Assembly (NCBI GenBank): GCA_019550975.1
Contig: SDWH01000008.1
Span: forward strand, 90,237-154,236
From: Bacteroidales bacterium SW299
Lineage (GTDB): Bacteria; Bacteroidota; Bacteroidia; Bacteroidales; Bacteroidaceae
Direction of reading: 5' to 3'
Length of the DNA stretch: 64,000 nucleotides
The stretch's first letter is position 1, and each line of letters starts with the position of its first letter. The notes under the pieces were generated by a model, which was not told the DNA's origin, searched no databases, and saw nothing but the letters and a program-made list of their open reading frames with translations. Position numbers and translations under genes: made by a program. Shown piece after piece: positions 45,967 through 54,525 of this stretch.

Positions 45967-47082
45967 ATGATTACCATAGATCAGCTGAAAGATGTAAAAG
46001 AGCGTACGGATGCTTTATACCGCTACTTGGGCATTGAAGAGAAAAAGATTCAGGTAGAAGAGGAACAGCTTCGCACGCAGGCTCCCGGATTCTGGGACGA
46101 CCAGAAAGCGGCCGAGGCTCAGATGAAGAAGGTGAAAGGCTTGCAGCAGTGGATTGCAGGGTATCAGGATGTGAAAACTCTTGCCGACGAGCTCCAGCTT
46201 GCATACGATTTTTATAAAGACGAACTGGTGAGCGAAGCGGAGGTGGACGACGCCTATGCGAAGGCGGTCAGCGCCATCGAAGAGCTTGAGCTGAAGAACA
46301 TGCTGCGCTCTGAAGCCGACCAGATGGACTGTGTGCTGAAAATCAACTCGGGAGCCGGAGGAACGGAAAGCCAGGACTGGGCTTCGATGCTGATGCGCAT
46401 GTATATGCGCTGGGCCGAGGCGAACGGTTACAAGCTTTCGGTGGCTAACCTTCAGGAAGGCGATGAGGCCGGAATCAAGTCGGTGACCATGAATATCGAA
46501 GGAGCCTATGCCTACGGATACCTGAAAGGAGAGAACGGGGTGCACCGCCTGGTGCGTGTGTCGCCTTATAATGCGCAGGGAAAGCGCATGACTTCGTTCG
46601 CTTCCGTGTTTGTCACTCCGCTGGTGGACGATTCGATTGAAGTCACGATAGAACCTGCGCGCTTGTCGTGGGATACTTTCCGGAGCGGAGGTGCCGGAGG
46701 TCAGAATGTAAACAAGGTAGAGTCGGGCGTGCGCCTGCGCTACCAGTACAAAGACCCCTATACCGGCGAAGAAGAGGAGATTCTGATTGAGAATACCGAA
46801 ACGCGCGACCAGCCGAAGAACAAGGAGAACGCCATGCGCCAGTTGCGCTCTATCCTGTATGACAAGGAACTGAAGCACAGAATGGAGGAGCAGGCGAAAG
46901 TCGAGGCCGGAAAGAAAAAGATTGAATGGGGTTCCCAGATAAGGAGCTACGTGTTTGATGACCGCCGGGTTAAGGACCACCGCACAAACTACCAGACTTC
47001 GGATGTGAACGGAGTGATGGACGGAAAAATCGACGGATTCATCAAGGCGTATCTGATGGAATTTGCAGACAAGGAGGTGTGA
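45967..47082 (+). CDS. prfB: Peptide chain release factor 2
   Basis: A 371-residue class I release factor for UGA and UAA stops. The GGQ loop is SGGAGGQNVNKVES. The codon-recognition tripeptide, SPF in E. coli RF2, is SPY here (RVSPYNAQGKR). The gene is one continuous frame: the region around YRYLGIEEKK, where many prfB genes have an in-frame TGA and a +1 shift, has no stop, so autoregulation by frameshift is absent. A terminator overlaps its stop codon. Confidence 0.96.
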   Translation: MITIDQLKDVKERTDALYRYLGIEEKKIQVEEEQLRTQAPGFWDDQKAAEAQMKKVKGLQQWIAGYQDVKTLADELQLAYDFYKDELVSEAEVDDAYAKAVSAIEELELKNMLRSEADQMDCVLKINSGAGGTESQDWASMLMRMYMRWAEANGYKLSVANLQEGDEAGIKSVTMNIEGAYAYGYLKGENGVHRLVRVSPYNAQGKRMTSFASVFVTPLVDDSIEVTIEPARLSWDTFRSGGAGGQNVNKVESGVRLRYQYKDPYTGEEEEILIENTETRDQPKNKENAMRQLRSILYDKELKHRMEEQAKVEAGKKKIEWGSQIRSYVFDDRRVKDHRTNYQTSDVNGVMDGKIDGFIKAYLMEFADKEV

Positions 47083-47099
47083 AAACCTCCTTTCTTTTT
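47071..47099 (+). terminator. Terminator overlapping the prfB stop
   Basis: AAGGAGGT (47071-47078) pairs with ACCTCCTT (47085-47092), followed by TCTTTTT. The hairpin includes the last codons and the TGA of prfB. Confidence 0.75.
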
Positions 47100-47150
47100 G
47101 TGCGCATGAAAAAACGTTCCCCGTTTTTTGCGCTTTTCCAATATATGTCG

Positions 47151-47158
47151 TATTTTTG
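47151..47158 (+). promoter_or_regulatory. -7 element of the small membrane-protein gene
   Basis: TATTTTTG (TAnnTTTG), 29 bases before the ATG at 47188. Confidence 0.45.
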
Positions 47159-47187
47159 GTAACGATAAAATCTAAAAAACAGAAACT

Positions 47188-47337
47188 ATGGGAAAGAATA
47201 ATGCAGACCGGATAGCCAAAAGGCAGAATTTTGAAAAGCGTGAAGAAGAGCGTGCAAACCGTTTGTTCAAACTGATATGTTTTGCACTGCTGTTGCTTGC
47301 GCTGCTGATGATTGTAGGGTTTGCCCTCGCTTCGTGA
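47188..47337 (+). CDS. Small tail-anchored membrane protein
   Basis: A 49-residue protein: a charged N-terminal half (GKNNADRIAKRQNFEKREEE) and one membrane segment near the C-terminus (LICFALLLLALLMIVGFALA). It has its own TAnnTTTG element and stops 12 bases before the CYTH gene, so the two are probably cotranscribed. Family not recognised; the layout and clean context support a real gene. Confidence 0.65.
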   Translation: MGKNNADRIAKRQNFEKREEERANRLFKLICFALLLLALLMIVGFALAS

Positions 47338-47349
47338 TTCCGTACAGGT

Positions 47350-47820
47350 ATGGCTCAGGAAATAGAACGCAAATTTTTGGTGAAAGACAAGTCGTACCGG
47401 CACTCAGCCTTTAGAAGCTATGTTATCCGTCAGGGATATATTTGCGCTGAGCGCGGGCGTACGGTGCGTGTGCGCATCCGTGACGGCAAGGGCTTCCTTA
47501 CCGTCAAGGGCCCTTCAAACCCGTCGGGAACCAGCCGCTACGAATGGGAGAGGGAACTCCCGCTTCCGGAAGCGGAAGAGCTGATGATGCTGTGCCTTCC
47601 CGGCGTGATCGACAAGGTGCGCTATCTTGTAGAGTGCGGGACACATGTTTTCGAGGTGGACGAATTTCACGGGGACAATGAGGGGCTTGTAGTTGCGGAG
47701 GTCGAGCTGCGCTCGGAGGATGAAGCCTTCGGAAAGCCTTCCTTTTTGGGGAAAGAAGTGACTGGAGAGAGGAAATATTACAATTCTTCGCTGATGGCCA
47801 ATCCTTATAAAAACTGGTGA
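47350..47820 (+). CDS. CYTH domain protein
   Basis: A 156-residue CYTH-superfamily protein (adenylate cyclase CyaB / thiamine triphosphatase type). The signature EIERKF (ExExK, residues 4-9) opens the triphosphate tunnel; further acidic and basic strands (VRVRIRDGKGFLTVKGPS; FEVDEFHGDNEGLVVAEVEL) complete it. Bacterial members of this size usually hydrolyse inorganic triphosphate. It is unlikely to make cAMP in Bacteroidales. It ends at a strong inverted repeat. Confidence 0.9.
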   Translation: MAQEIERKFLVKDKSYRHSAFRSYVIRQGYICAERGRTVRVRIRDGKGFLTVKGPSNPSGTSRYEWERELPLPEAEELMMLCLPGVIDKVRYLVECGTHVFEVDEFHGDNEGLVVAEVELRSEDEAFGKPSFLGKEVTGERKYYNSSLMANPYKNW

Positions 47821-47846
47821 CAATACCCTGTTTCCTGTCAATTAAA

Positions 47847-47880
47847 GGGGTAAAAACGTACAATTGATAGTTTTTACCCC
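47847..47880. terminator. Hairpin after the CYTH gene
   Basis: GGGGTAAAAAC (47847-47857) pairs perfectly with GTTTTTACCCC (47870-47880). A/T-rich stem ends make it terminator-like, although no long T-run follows. Confidence 0.55.
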
Positions 47881-47976
47881 ATGGATTGCCAGATTTCAGG
47901 TGTCCGTATTTGTTCTTTTAGGTTAACATTGCATGGACAAAACGAGATGGGATATTAATTCTAAAAGGACAGATTT

Positions 47977-48480
47977 ATGAAAACAGCTACTTTCGCTCAG
48001 AATTTGCTGAGCATGCAGACAGAACTACGTCACTTTGCCTATAAACTTACGGCAGACAGGGATGATGCCGACGACCTTCTTCAGGAAACATCGCTCAAGG
48101 CATTGGACAACCAGGAAAAATATGTGGCTGAAACGAACTTCAAGGGTTGGATTTATACGATAATGCGCAATATATTCATCAACAACTACCGCAAGGCTTT
48201 GCGCGACCAGACTTATGTGGACTATACCGACAATCTGCATTTTCTGAATCTGAGCGTAGACCTGGCGGATGATTCGATGGAAACGTCTTATGATTCGAAA
48301 GAGATACGTAAGGTAGTGAATGCGCTTCCGAAAGAATTCCGCGTGCCTTTTGCCATGTATGTCGCAGGATTCAAGTATCGTGAAATCGCCGATAAGCTGG
48401 CTCTTCCTTTGGGGACGGTGAAAAGCCGCATTCATTTTACGAGAAGAAAGCTTAGGGAAGAACTGAAGGACTTCAAGTGA
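47977..48480 (+). CDS. ECF RNA polymerase sigma factor
   Basis: A 167-residue group 4 sigma factor. Region 2 (about 15-75) includes DADDLLQETSLKAL and NFKGWIYTIMRNIFINNYRK; region 4 (about 105-160) has KYREIADKLALPLGTVKSRI. It resembles the Bacteroides EcfO group linked to oxidative stress survival, but no anti-sigma factor gene is adjacent, so this is tentative. The 5' region (47881-47976) contains TTTG and TAACATTG elements at too short a spacing for a standard promoter. Confidence 0.92.
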   Translation: MKTATFAQNLLSMQTELRHFAYKLTADRDDADDLLQETSLKALDNQEKYVAETNFKGWIYTIMRNIFINNYRKALRDQTYVDYTDNLHFLNLSVDLADDSMETSYDSKEIRKVVNALPKEFRVPFAMYVAGFKYREIADKLALPLGTVKSRIHFTRRKLREELKDFK

Positions 48481-48499
48481 CTTTCAGTTTGTCCGTGTG

Positions 48500-48543
48500 G
48501 CGGAGGCGTGCAGAGTTTGATTCTTTTCTCTGTGCGCCTCCGC
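48500..48543. terminator. Bidirectional terminator between sigma factor and VanZ gene
   Basis: A 16-bp inverted repeat (48500-48515 with 48528-48543, two mismatches) with a T-rich loop, lying between two convergent genes. Confidence 0.7.
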
Positions 48544-48554
48544 AGCGTTTTGCC

Positions 48555-48956
48555 TTATGCTTTCCCTTTCTTGCTGAAGTGTTTCCGGGAGAGCGGCCTC
48601 CACAGATAGTATGCCAGCAGGGAAGCCAGGGCGACTCCCGTGCAGTTGGCGGCAAAGTCCAGCCAGTCGCCGCTTCTGTTTTCCGTACAGGTGGCCTGAA
48701 GTATTTCAATTGTTCCGCTCATAAGGACAGGGAGAACAATGCATCCGGCGGTTGCGCGCCCCCGGCGGATGGAGGGGTGCCGGAACAGGTATTCGATCCA
48801 TAGCAAGGTGGACAGTCCCCCGTACATGCAGATATGGACAATCTTGTCGATGTTGGGGATTCCGTCCATGTCTGTCTGTGGAGGTGTGAAAAACGACAGG
48901 TAGCAGATAGCTGCTGCCGTAAGCAGAGAAAGAGGATAAGACCGAAGGTAATACAT
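48555..48956 (-). CDS. VanZ-like membrane protein
   Basis: A 133-residue membrane protein with about four hydrophobic segments and the VanZ pattern PNIDKIVHICMYGGLSTLLW followed by EILQATCTENRSGDWLDFAAN. VanZ of the vancomycin cluster gives low-level teicoplanin resistance; chromosomal relatives have no established role. The ATG at 48956 is preferred to a TTG three codons upstream. Divergent from the NSS transporter. Confidence 0.85.
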   Translation of the reverse strand: MYYLRSYPLSLLTAAAICYLSFFTPPQTDMDGIPNIDKIVHICMYGGLSTLLWIEYLFRHPSIRRGRATAGCIVLPVLMSGTIEILQATCTENRSGDWLDFAANCTGVALASLLAYYLWRPLSRKHFSKKGKA

Positions 48957-49002
48957 TTGAATCAAAATTTTTGTTTATGTGGCAAAAATACGATATTTTT
49001 TG

Positions 49003-49010
49003 TACATTTG
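49003..49010 (+). promoter_or_regulatory. -7 element of the NSS transporter
   Basis: TACATTTG (TAnnTTTG), 41 bases before the ATG. Confidence 0.5.
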
Positions 49011-49051
49011 CCCTCGTTTTTTATTCTAATTGTAATTAAAAGGGCATTCTT

Positions 49052-50413
49052 ATGAGCGAACGAGTAAATTTTGGAAGCCGTATCGGTGCGATTTTGGCCG
49101 CGGCAGGTTCAGCTGTGGGGTTGGGAAATGTATGGCGTTTCCCGTATGAAACTGGCAATCATGGAGGTGCAGCCTTTATCCTCGTCTATCTGGGCTGTGT
49201 CTTTATTTTCGGCCTCCCCATCATGATAGCGGAATTTACCATCGGACGCCGGTCGAAGGCGTGCACAGGAGGGGCTTACGATGCCCTTGCCCCCGGAACA
49301 CTCTGGAAATGGGTAGGCTATCTGGGCGTGCTGACTGGTTTCCTGATTCTTGGCTATTATTCTGTGGTTGCAGGCTGGACGCTCGAATATATCTGGCAAG
49401 CTTTGGCCGGAGGATTTGCCGGTAAAAGTTCCGAAGATTATGTGGTCATGTTCCAAGACTTCTCCCAGCATCCTTTCCGTCCGTTGCTTTGGCTGTTCGT
49501 TATCCTGTTCATAACCCATTGGGTTGTGGTGAAGGGGGTGAAGGACGGCATCGAAAAGTCTTCGAAAATCATGATGCCTCTGCTTTTTATTCTTATTGTC
49601 TTGTTGGCCGCCTGTTCCATTTCCTTGCCCGGATCGGAAAAGGGGCTTGAATTTCTGTTGAAGCCTGATTTCAGTAAAGTGACTCCGGATGTGTTCCTTG
49701 GAGCCATGGGGCAGGCGTTCTTCTCTTTGAGCCTTGGCATGGGATGCTTGTCGACTTATGCTTCTTATTTCGGGAAAAAGACCAATCTCGGGCAGACGGC
49801 CATGAGTGTCGGTCTGATCGATACGTTTGTAGCCGTGCTTTCCGGTCTGATTATTTTTCCGGCGGCCTTTTCGGTAGGTATCCAGCCGGATGCGGGCCCT
49901 TCGCTGATATTCATTACCCTGCCAAACGTTTTCCAGCAGGCGTTTGCAGGAGTTCCTTTGCTTGCTGCGGTATGTTCGGCTGCCTTTTATGTGCTGCTGG
50001 CTCTCGCGGCAATTACGTCTACAATCTCGTTGCATGAGGTTTCTACGGCTTTTCTGCATGAGAAGTTTCGTTTTACCCGCAGCCGTGCCGCGGTGCTGGT
50101 TACTTCGGGGGCGATGCTTGTAGGCGTCGTGTCATCGCTTGCTTTGGGCGAGTGGAGCGCTTTCAGAATTTGCGGGCTGAACATGTTTGACGCTCTTGAC
50201 TTTCTGACCGCCAAGATAATGCTTCCGGTAGGGGGTATGTTTGCGGCTCTCTTTGTGGGCTGGATTATCCGTAAGGACATTGTCAAGGGAGAAGTCACCA
50301 ACTACGGAACTTTGCGCGCTCCTTATTATCCGGTTTATCGGTTCATCCTGCGGTTTGTGGCTCCGGTTGGAATCCTGCTGATTTTTGTTAACGAACTGGG
50401 CTGGCTGGGCTGA
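49052..50413 (+). CDS. Sodium-dependent transporter, NSS (SNF) family
   Basis: A 453-residue Na+-coupled amino-acid or amine symporter of the neurotransmitter:sodium symporter family, with 11-12 membrane segments. The family signature is AAAGSAVGLGNVWRFPYETG in segment 1, where the two Na+ sites are formed. It is bacterial LeuT/MhsT-like; an amino acid is the probable substrate. Its stop overlaps the next start by one base (TGATG). Confidence 0.93.
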   Translation: MSERVNFGSRIGAILAAAGSAVGLGNVWRFPYETGNHGGAAFILVYLGCVFIFGLPIMIAEFTIGRRSKACTGGAYDALAPGTLWKWVGYLGVLTGFLILGYYSVVAGWTLEYIWQALAGGFAGKSSEDYVVMFQDFSQHPFRPLLWLFVILFITHWVVVKGVKDGIEKSSKIMMPLLFILIVLLAACSISLPGSEKGLEFLLKPDFSKVTPDVFLGAMGQAFFSLSLGMGCLSTYASYFGKKTNLGQTAMSVGLIDTFVAVLSGLIIFPAAFSVGIQPDAGPSLIFITLPNVFQQAFAGVPLLAAVCSAAFYVLLALAAITSTISLHEVSTAFLHEKFRFTRSRAAVLVTSGAMLVGVVSSLALGEWSAFRICGLNMFDALDFLTAKIMLPVGGMFAALFVGWIIRKDIVKGEVTNYGTLRAPYYPVYRFILRFVAPVGILLIFVNELGWLG

Positions 50414-51348
50414 TGTGGAAGGACTTTTTCTATTACACGAAGTCGGAGCGCAGGGCTATTGTTGTTCTGCTTCTGATACTTGCGGTTGTCTTTTCTTTTC
50501 TGTTTGCTTTCCGCTGGGCAGGCACTCCTTCTTCAGAATCTTTTTCTTCCGGTGATGCGGAACTGGATTCTTTTATGTCCTCTTTGCAGGAGCGTAAACA
50601 GGTGAAGAAGGGCGTGGGTAAACGTTCGTATAGCAAGCCCGAAGAGGTGCGTACCCCTGTTGTGTTGAGGCCGTTTGATCCGAATACCGCAGATTCGGCC
50701 TCTTTGCGCAGCTTGGGCCTGTCTGCTTTTGTTGCGCGGAATATTCTGCGTTACCGTGCAAGCGGGGGTGTTTTCCGCACCGCGGAATCTTTGTCGCGGA
50801 TTTATGGGATGGAAGATACGCTGTTTCAGAAACTCAAGCCTTATGTCGTTATCGGCCCGGCCTATGTGCCGCATTCGGATTCGGATTCTGTCCTTTCGCG
50901 GTATGGAGGGAAAGATACGGCCGATGTCCGCCCCATGTATCCTGCAAAATATCCGGAAGGCACTTTGGTTTCGCTGAATGAGGCTGATACTTCCCAATTG
51001 GTGCGGATTCCCGGGATAGGCTCCGGGCTGGCAAGGATGATCGTGTCCTATCGTGAACGGCTGGGCGGATTCAGCAACATCGGGCAGTTGCAGGAGATTC
51101 CCCATGTGGGCCGGGAACTGAACCGATGGTTTCGTCTTGACGGCGGTCCTTATCGCAAATTGCGGGTTAACCGTGACGGCATTGACCGTCTGCGCAATCA
51201 TCCTTATATGGATTTTTATAAAGCCAAGGCCATCCTGGAATATCGCCGCAAGCGAGGTCGGCTGGACGGGATTTCCCAGATATCCATGTTCCGGGAGTTT
51301 GAAGAGGCTGACATTTCTCGCTTAAGTCCTTATTTTTCTTTCGATTAA
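50413..51348 (+). CDS. Membrane-anchored helix-hairpin-helix (ComEA-like) protein
   Basis: A 311-residue protein with an N-terminal membrane segment (about 14-34) and several helix-hairpin-helix DNA-binding units: PFDPNTADSASLRSLGL (about 87-125), LNEADTSQLVRIPGIGSGLA (about 193-230) and a third around 255-305. ComEA-like proteins bind incoming or periplasmic DNA in competence; Bacteroidales often carry this gene without other competence genes. It is translationally coupled to the transporter. Confidence 0.88.
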   Translation: MWKDFFYYTKSERRAIVVLLLILAVVFSFLFAFRWAGTPSSESFSSGDAELDSFMSSLQERKQVKKGVGKRSYSKPEEVRTPVVLRPFDPNTADSASLRSLGLSAFVARNILRYRASGGVFRTAESLSRIYGMEDTLFQKLKPYVVIGPAYVPHSDSDSVLSRYGGKDTADVRPMYPAKYPEGTLVSLNEADTSQLVRIPGIGSGLARMIVSYRERLGGFSNIGQLQEIPHVGRELNRWFRLDGGPYRKLRVNRDGIDRLRNHPYMDFYKAKAILEYRRKRGRLDGISQISMFREFEEADISRLSPYFSFD

Positions 51349-51432
51349 TTTCGGGTGTAACGGTGGACATAAACGGATTTTTTCATTTTTGATATTGTAA
51401 GGGAAATGTTTCCCGCTTAAAGCAATATTACT

Positions 51433-52395
51433 ATGAATAAAATCTTGTTAATGGGGGTGTGCTTGTTGCCCCTGGTGGCCGGATGCCGCCAGAATGAACT
51501 TGCGCAGGAAGTGAATAATGTGGAAGCGGCCATCAAGCTTCGGGCATCGGTTTCTGTTCCCGGCCTGTCGCGTACCGTATTTGATGCGGAGGATGCTTCA
51601 ACGTCTTTCTCGGAAGGGGATGCCATCGGATTCTTCATGCCGGAAGACGAAAACCAGGTGAAATGGACTTTGTCTGGTGATGGCTGGAACTCTGAGGTTC
51701 CTTTGATGTGGGAAAATAAGGTGGATGAATTTGAATTCTGCGCTTATTATCCTTATGCGGAAGACACTGAGAGCCGCGAGTCTGTGCCTATGCCGGATTT
51801 GAGTGCGCAGAAAGGGGATGCGGCAGGTATCGGCGCTTATGATTTTCTGGCGGCTCGCTGCACGAGCAGTTATTCCTCCAATTCCGGCGCGGTTTCTTTT
51901 GTGGGCAATCATGCTTTCAGGCATGTTTGCACCCTGTTGTCGGTGACGATCAAAAAGGATTTGTCCGGAGAGGATGTCCGTATCAGCGGGGCAACATTGA
52001 GAGGGACCGGGCTCTTTAGCCGCATGCGGTATAAGTTCGCCTCTTCTTCGGTTGATGACGGCGTTCAGCCGGCAAGTTCTCCTTCGGTTGACGAGTTGTC
52101 TTTCGATTATGAAGAGCCGGTAGAGATTCCTGATGAAACAGGATATTCGCTGTTCATCATCTGCAACCCCACGGTGTTGTCCGAAAGCCCTCGCTTTTCG
52201 ATTGCATATGTCCGTGACGGAATATCCTATACAGCTACAACCGACAAGCTGGGGAAAGAGTTTTTGTCAGGCACTTTTAACAAATATACACTTAAGCTGA
52301 CAAAAGAAGGCCTTGAACTGGTGGGGCAAGAGATTGCCGGCTGGGATGAGGAAGTGATTCCGGATATCCCGTTGACCGAAACTCCGGCCGAATGA
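51433..52395 (+). CDS. Fimbrillin family lipoprotein
   Basis: A 320-residue lipoprotein with the lipobox LVAGC (Cys18) and a beta-rich fimbrillin-like body: LSRTVFDAEDASTSFSEGD, WTLSGDGW, FCAYYPYAED and TFNKYTLKLTKEG near the end. Such proteins form pili or surface appendages in Bacteroidales. It is a single gene without the usual Mfa or FimA accessory genes, so it may be an orphan structural or tip subunit. Confidence 0.85.
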   Translation: MNKILLMGVCLLPLVAGCRQNELAQEVNNVEAAIKLRASVSVPGLSRTVFDAEDASTSFSEGDAIGFFMPEDENQVKWTLSGDGWNSEVPLMWENKVDEFEFCAYYPYAEDTESRESVPMPDLSAQKGDAAGIGAYDFLAARCTSSYSSNSGAVSFVGNHAFRHVCTLLSVTIKKDLSGEDVRISGATLRGTGLFSRMRYKFASSSVDDGVQPASSPSVDELSFDYEEPVEIPDETGYSLFIICNPTVLSESPRFSIAYVRDGISYTATTDKLGKEFLSGTFNKYTLKLTKEGLELVGQEIAGWDEEVIPDIPLTETPAE

Positions 52396-52509
52396 TTTTA
52401 TCGTTCATTCTCCTTTTTTTAATCTGATAGGATATTACCTTATTTGAAAAATTAAACAGGCTTCTGTTAAGGCGGCTGAAAATATTCTGATAATTTTTGG
52501 TCGTTCTGT

Positions 52510-52540
52510 TTTGTTTATCGCCCAAGTTTTCTTAGTTTTG
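52510..52540 (+). promoter_or_regulatory. Consensus promoter within the exbB leader
   Basis: TTTG at 52510-52513, 19-bp spacer, TAGTTTTG at 52533-52540. It lies inside an inverted repeat (CGCCCAAG near 52520, CTTGGGCG near 52550), so DNA or RNA structure overlaps the start site. It would give exbB a leader of about 470 bases. Confidence 0.5.
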
Positions 52541-52725
52541 TGGAAAGCTTGGGCGTTTTGCATGTAAAAATGTAATTTTATGCCGTAAAGAATGGAAAAA
52601 ACGTCGTTTTTTGTGCGATTGGAATAATATTCAAGTTTGATAAGCCAAAATAACATCTTTTCATTTTGATATGTCGTAAAATTGCCTTTTCTTTGTGCGG
52701 AAATAGAAAAATAACAGCTTTAACA

Positions 52726-52995
52726 ATGAAGTTTTTGATGACCCTAATACTATTTTTGCCTGTTTCAAAGGCGGTCGTTCCCTTGGCAGAGGTGAAAGGA
52801 CAACCCGCAGGTAGCTGGAACACGAGCAGAAAGGAAGGGGAACGTGTGGCGAGAACCGTGCAGATGAATAGAAATGCTATGAAAAACATCGTCGTTCACT
52901 TGTCGGGCGTGCTTGCCTTTGTTAAAAAATCTTTGTTGTGGGCTGCTGTGCCTTTTCTTTTTCCGGAGAGAGTTGGAAATTCACTAATTTTTTAA
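52726..52995 (+). CDS. Possible small leader protein before exbB
   Basis: An 89-residue frame starting MKFLMTLILFLPVSKAVVPL with a second hydrophobic stretch near residues 52-75. It fills part of the 620-base gap 52396-53014 and stops 19 bases before exbB. I see no match to a known family, and the composition of its middle is not convincingly protein-like. Alternatively the gap is a long regulatory leader with the hairpin AAAAAACG-TCGTTTTTT near 52600. Confidence 0.25.
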   Translation: MKFLMTLILFLPVSKAVVPLAEVKGQPAGSWNTSRKEGERVARTVQMNRNAMKNIVVHLSGVLAFVKKSLLWAAVPFLFPERVGNSLIF

Positions 52996-53014
52996 ACAAT
53001 AAACAATTAATCTT

Positions 53015-53836
53015 ATGGAAACTAAAAAAACTAACAACAAGCAAAAACAAGGTTTCAAAGGTATTGAAGCTGCAGGTTTGGTGATTATCGCATGCTTTAT
53101 CGTGGCATTGTGTATTTACAAGTTCGTGTTGGGCGATCCTTCAAACTTCATGAACAACGACCCGAACAACCATCCGCTGCCGGGCAACATGCTGGGTACT
53201 ATCTATAAAGGTGGTGTAGTCGTTCCGGTAATCCAGACTCTGTTGCTGACTGTATTGGCTTTGAGCGTTGAACGTTATTTCACAATCCGTGCAGCTTTTG
53301 GCCGCGGCAAATTGGTTAAATTCGTTGCTCAGATCAAGGACGCTTTGGCTAAAGGTGATATGGAAGCCGCTCAGGCATTGTGCGACAAGCAGCGCGGTTC
53401 TGTAGCAAACGTTGTAGGTGCTACTCTGCAGACTTATCGTGAAATGGAACAGAACTCAGAACTTGACAAGGATCAGAAGGTGCTGGCTATCCAGAAATCA
53501 TTGGAAGAAGCTACTGCATTGGAATTGCCGATGTTGCAGCAGAACTTGCCGATCATCGGTACCATTACAACATTGGGTACTTTGATGGGATTGCTCGGTA
53601 CCGTTATCGGTATGATCCGTTCATTTGCCGCTCTGTCTGCTGGTGGTGGTACTGACTCAGTTGCATTGTCAACAGGTATTTCTGAGGCCTTGATCAACAC
53701 TGCATTCGGTATCTTGACTGGTGCTTTGGCCGTTATCTCTTACAACTATTTTACTAACAAGATTGATAAACTGACTTACAGCCTTGACGAAGTAGGCTTC
53801 TCTATCGTACAGACATTTAACGCTACTCATAAATAA
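53015..53836 (+). CDS. exbB: ExbB/TolQ/MotA family proton channel
   Basis: A 273-residue inner-membrane protein forming the proton channel that energises TonB. There are three or four membrane segments (about 18-38, 68-90, 180-200, 225-248) and the conserved core NLPIIGTITTLGTLMGLLGTV with the loop to ISEALINTAFGILTGALAVI. Codon choice suggests strong expression. First gene of a six-gene cluster with two exbD genes, tonB, a PstS-like gene and a TPR gene. Confidence 0.94.
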   Translation: METKKTNNKQKQGFKGIEAAGLVIIACFIVALCIYKFVLGDPSNFMNNDPNNHPLPGNMLGTIYKGGVVVPVIQTLLLTVLALSVERYFTIRAAFGRGKLVKFVAQIKDALAKGDMEAAQALCDKQRGSVANVVGATLQTYREMEQNSELDKDQKVLAIQKSLEEATALELPMLQQNLPIIGTITTLGTLMGLLGTVIGMIRSFAALSAGGGTDSVALSTGISEALINTAFGILTGALAVISYNYFTNKIDKLTYSLDEVGFSIVQTFNATHK

Positions 53837-53904
53837 TTGTTCCGGAGGATGGTTTCCCTCACGGACCAGTGGTGACAAACAACTAATTTTTAAATCAGTC
53901 AATT

Positions 53905-54510
53905 ATGAGTAGAGCGCAAATTAAGAAAAAATCGATGTTTATCGACATGACGGCCATGAGTGACGTCACGGTGCTGCTGCTTACTTTCTTCATGTTGACA
54001 GGTAACTTCATCAAGAAAGAGCCAGTACAGGTGGTAACTCCGGCCTCAGTTTCCGAAATTAAAATTCCGGAAACGAACATCTTGTCGATTCTTGTCGATC
54101 CTGAAGGCAAGATTTTCATGAGTCTTGACAAACAGCAGGATATGGCAAATACATTGGAAGCCGTAGGAAAGGAATATGGCCTGACCTTTACTCCGGAAGA
54201 GGTGAAGAAATTCTCCGTCTTCCAGACATTCGGCGTTCCGATGAAGAATATGAAGCAGTTCCTCGCGCTTCCCGGTGAAGAACAGGATAAAGTGCTGAAG
54301 AATTATGGAATTCCTTGTGATAGTGTTGATAATCAGTTTAAGGTTTGGATCCGCAATGCTCGCGCAACGAACCGTGACTTGCGTATTGCCATCAAGGCAG
54401 ACCAGAATACTCCTTATTCAGTTATCAAGACTGTTATGAATTCCCTCCAGGATTTGAAGGAAAACAGATACAATCTGATTACTTCGTTGAAACAAGTGTC
54501 TGACAATTAA
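53905..54510 (+). CDS. exbD: ExbD biopolymer transport protein 1
   Basis: A 201-residue single-pass protein of the TonB motor. The functional aspartate at the start of the membrane helix is Asp20 in MSDVTVLLLTFFML. It is longer than E. coli ExbD (about 141 residues) because of an insert around residues 85-145. It follows exbB by 68 bases. Confidence 0.93.
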   Translation: MSRAQIKKKSMFIDMTAMSDVTVLLLTFFMLTGNFIKKEPVQVVTPASVSEIKIPETNILSILVDPEGKIFMSLDKQQDMANTLEAVGKEYGLTFTPEEVKKFSVFQTFGVPMKNMKQFLALPGEEQDKVLKNYGIPCDSVDNQFKVWIRNARATNRDLRIAIKADQNTPYSVIKTVMNSLQDLKENRYNLITSLKQVSDN

Positions 54511-54525
54511 AGAAAGGGATTAGAT

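Noticed and set aside
45967..46060. Programmed +1 frameshift in prfB
   Set aside because: There is no in-frame TGA at the expected place; the frame is continuous.
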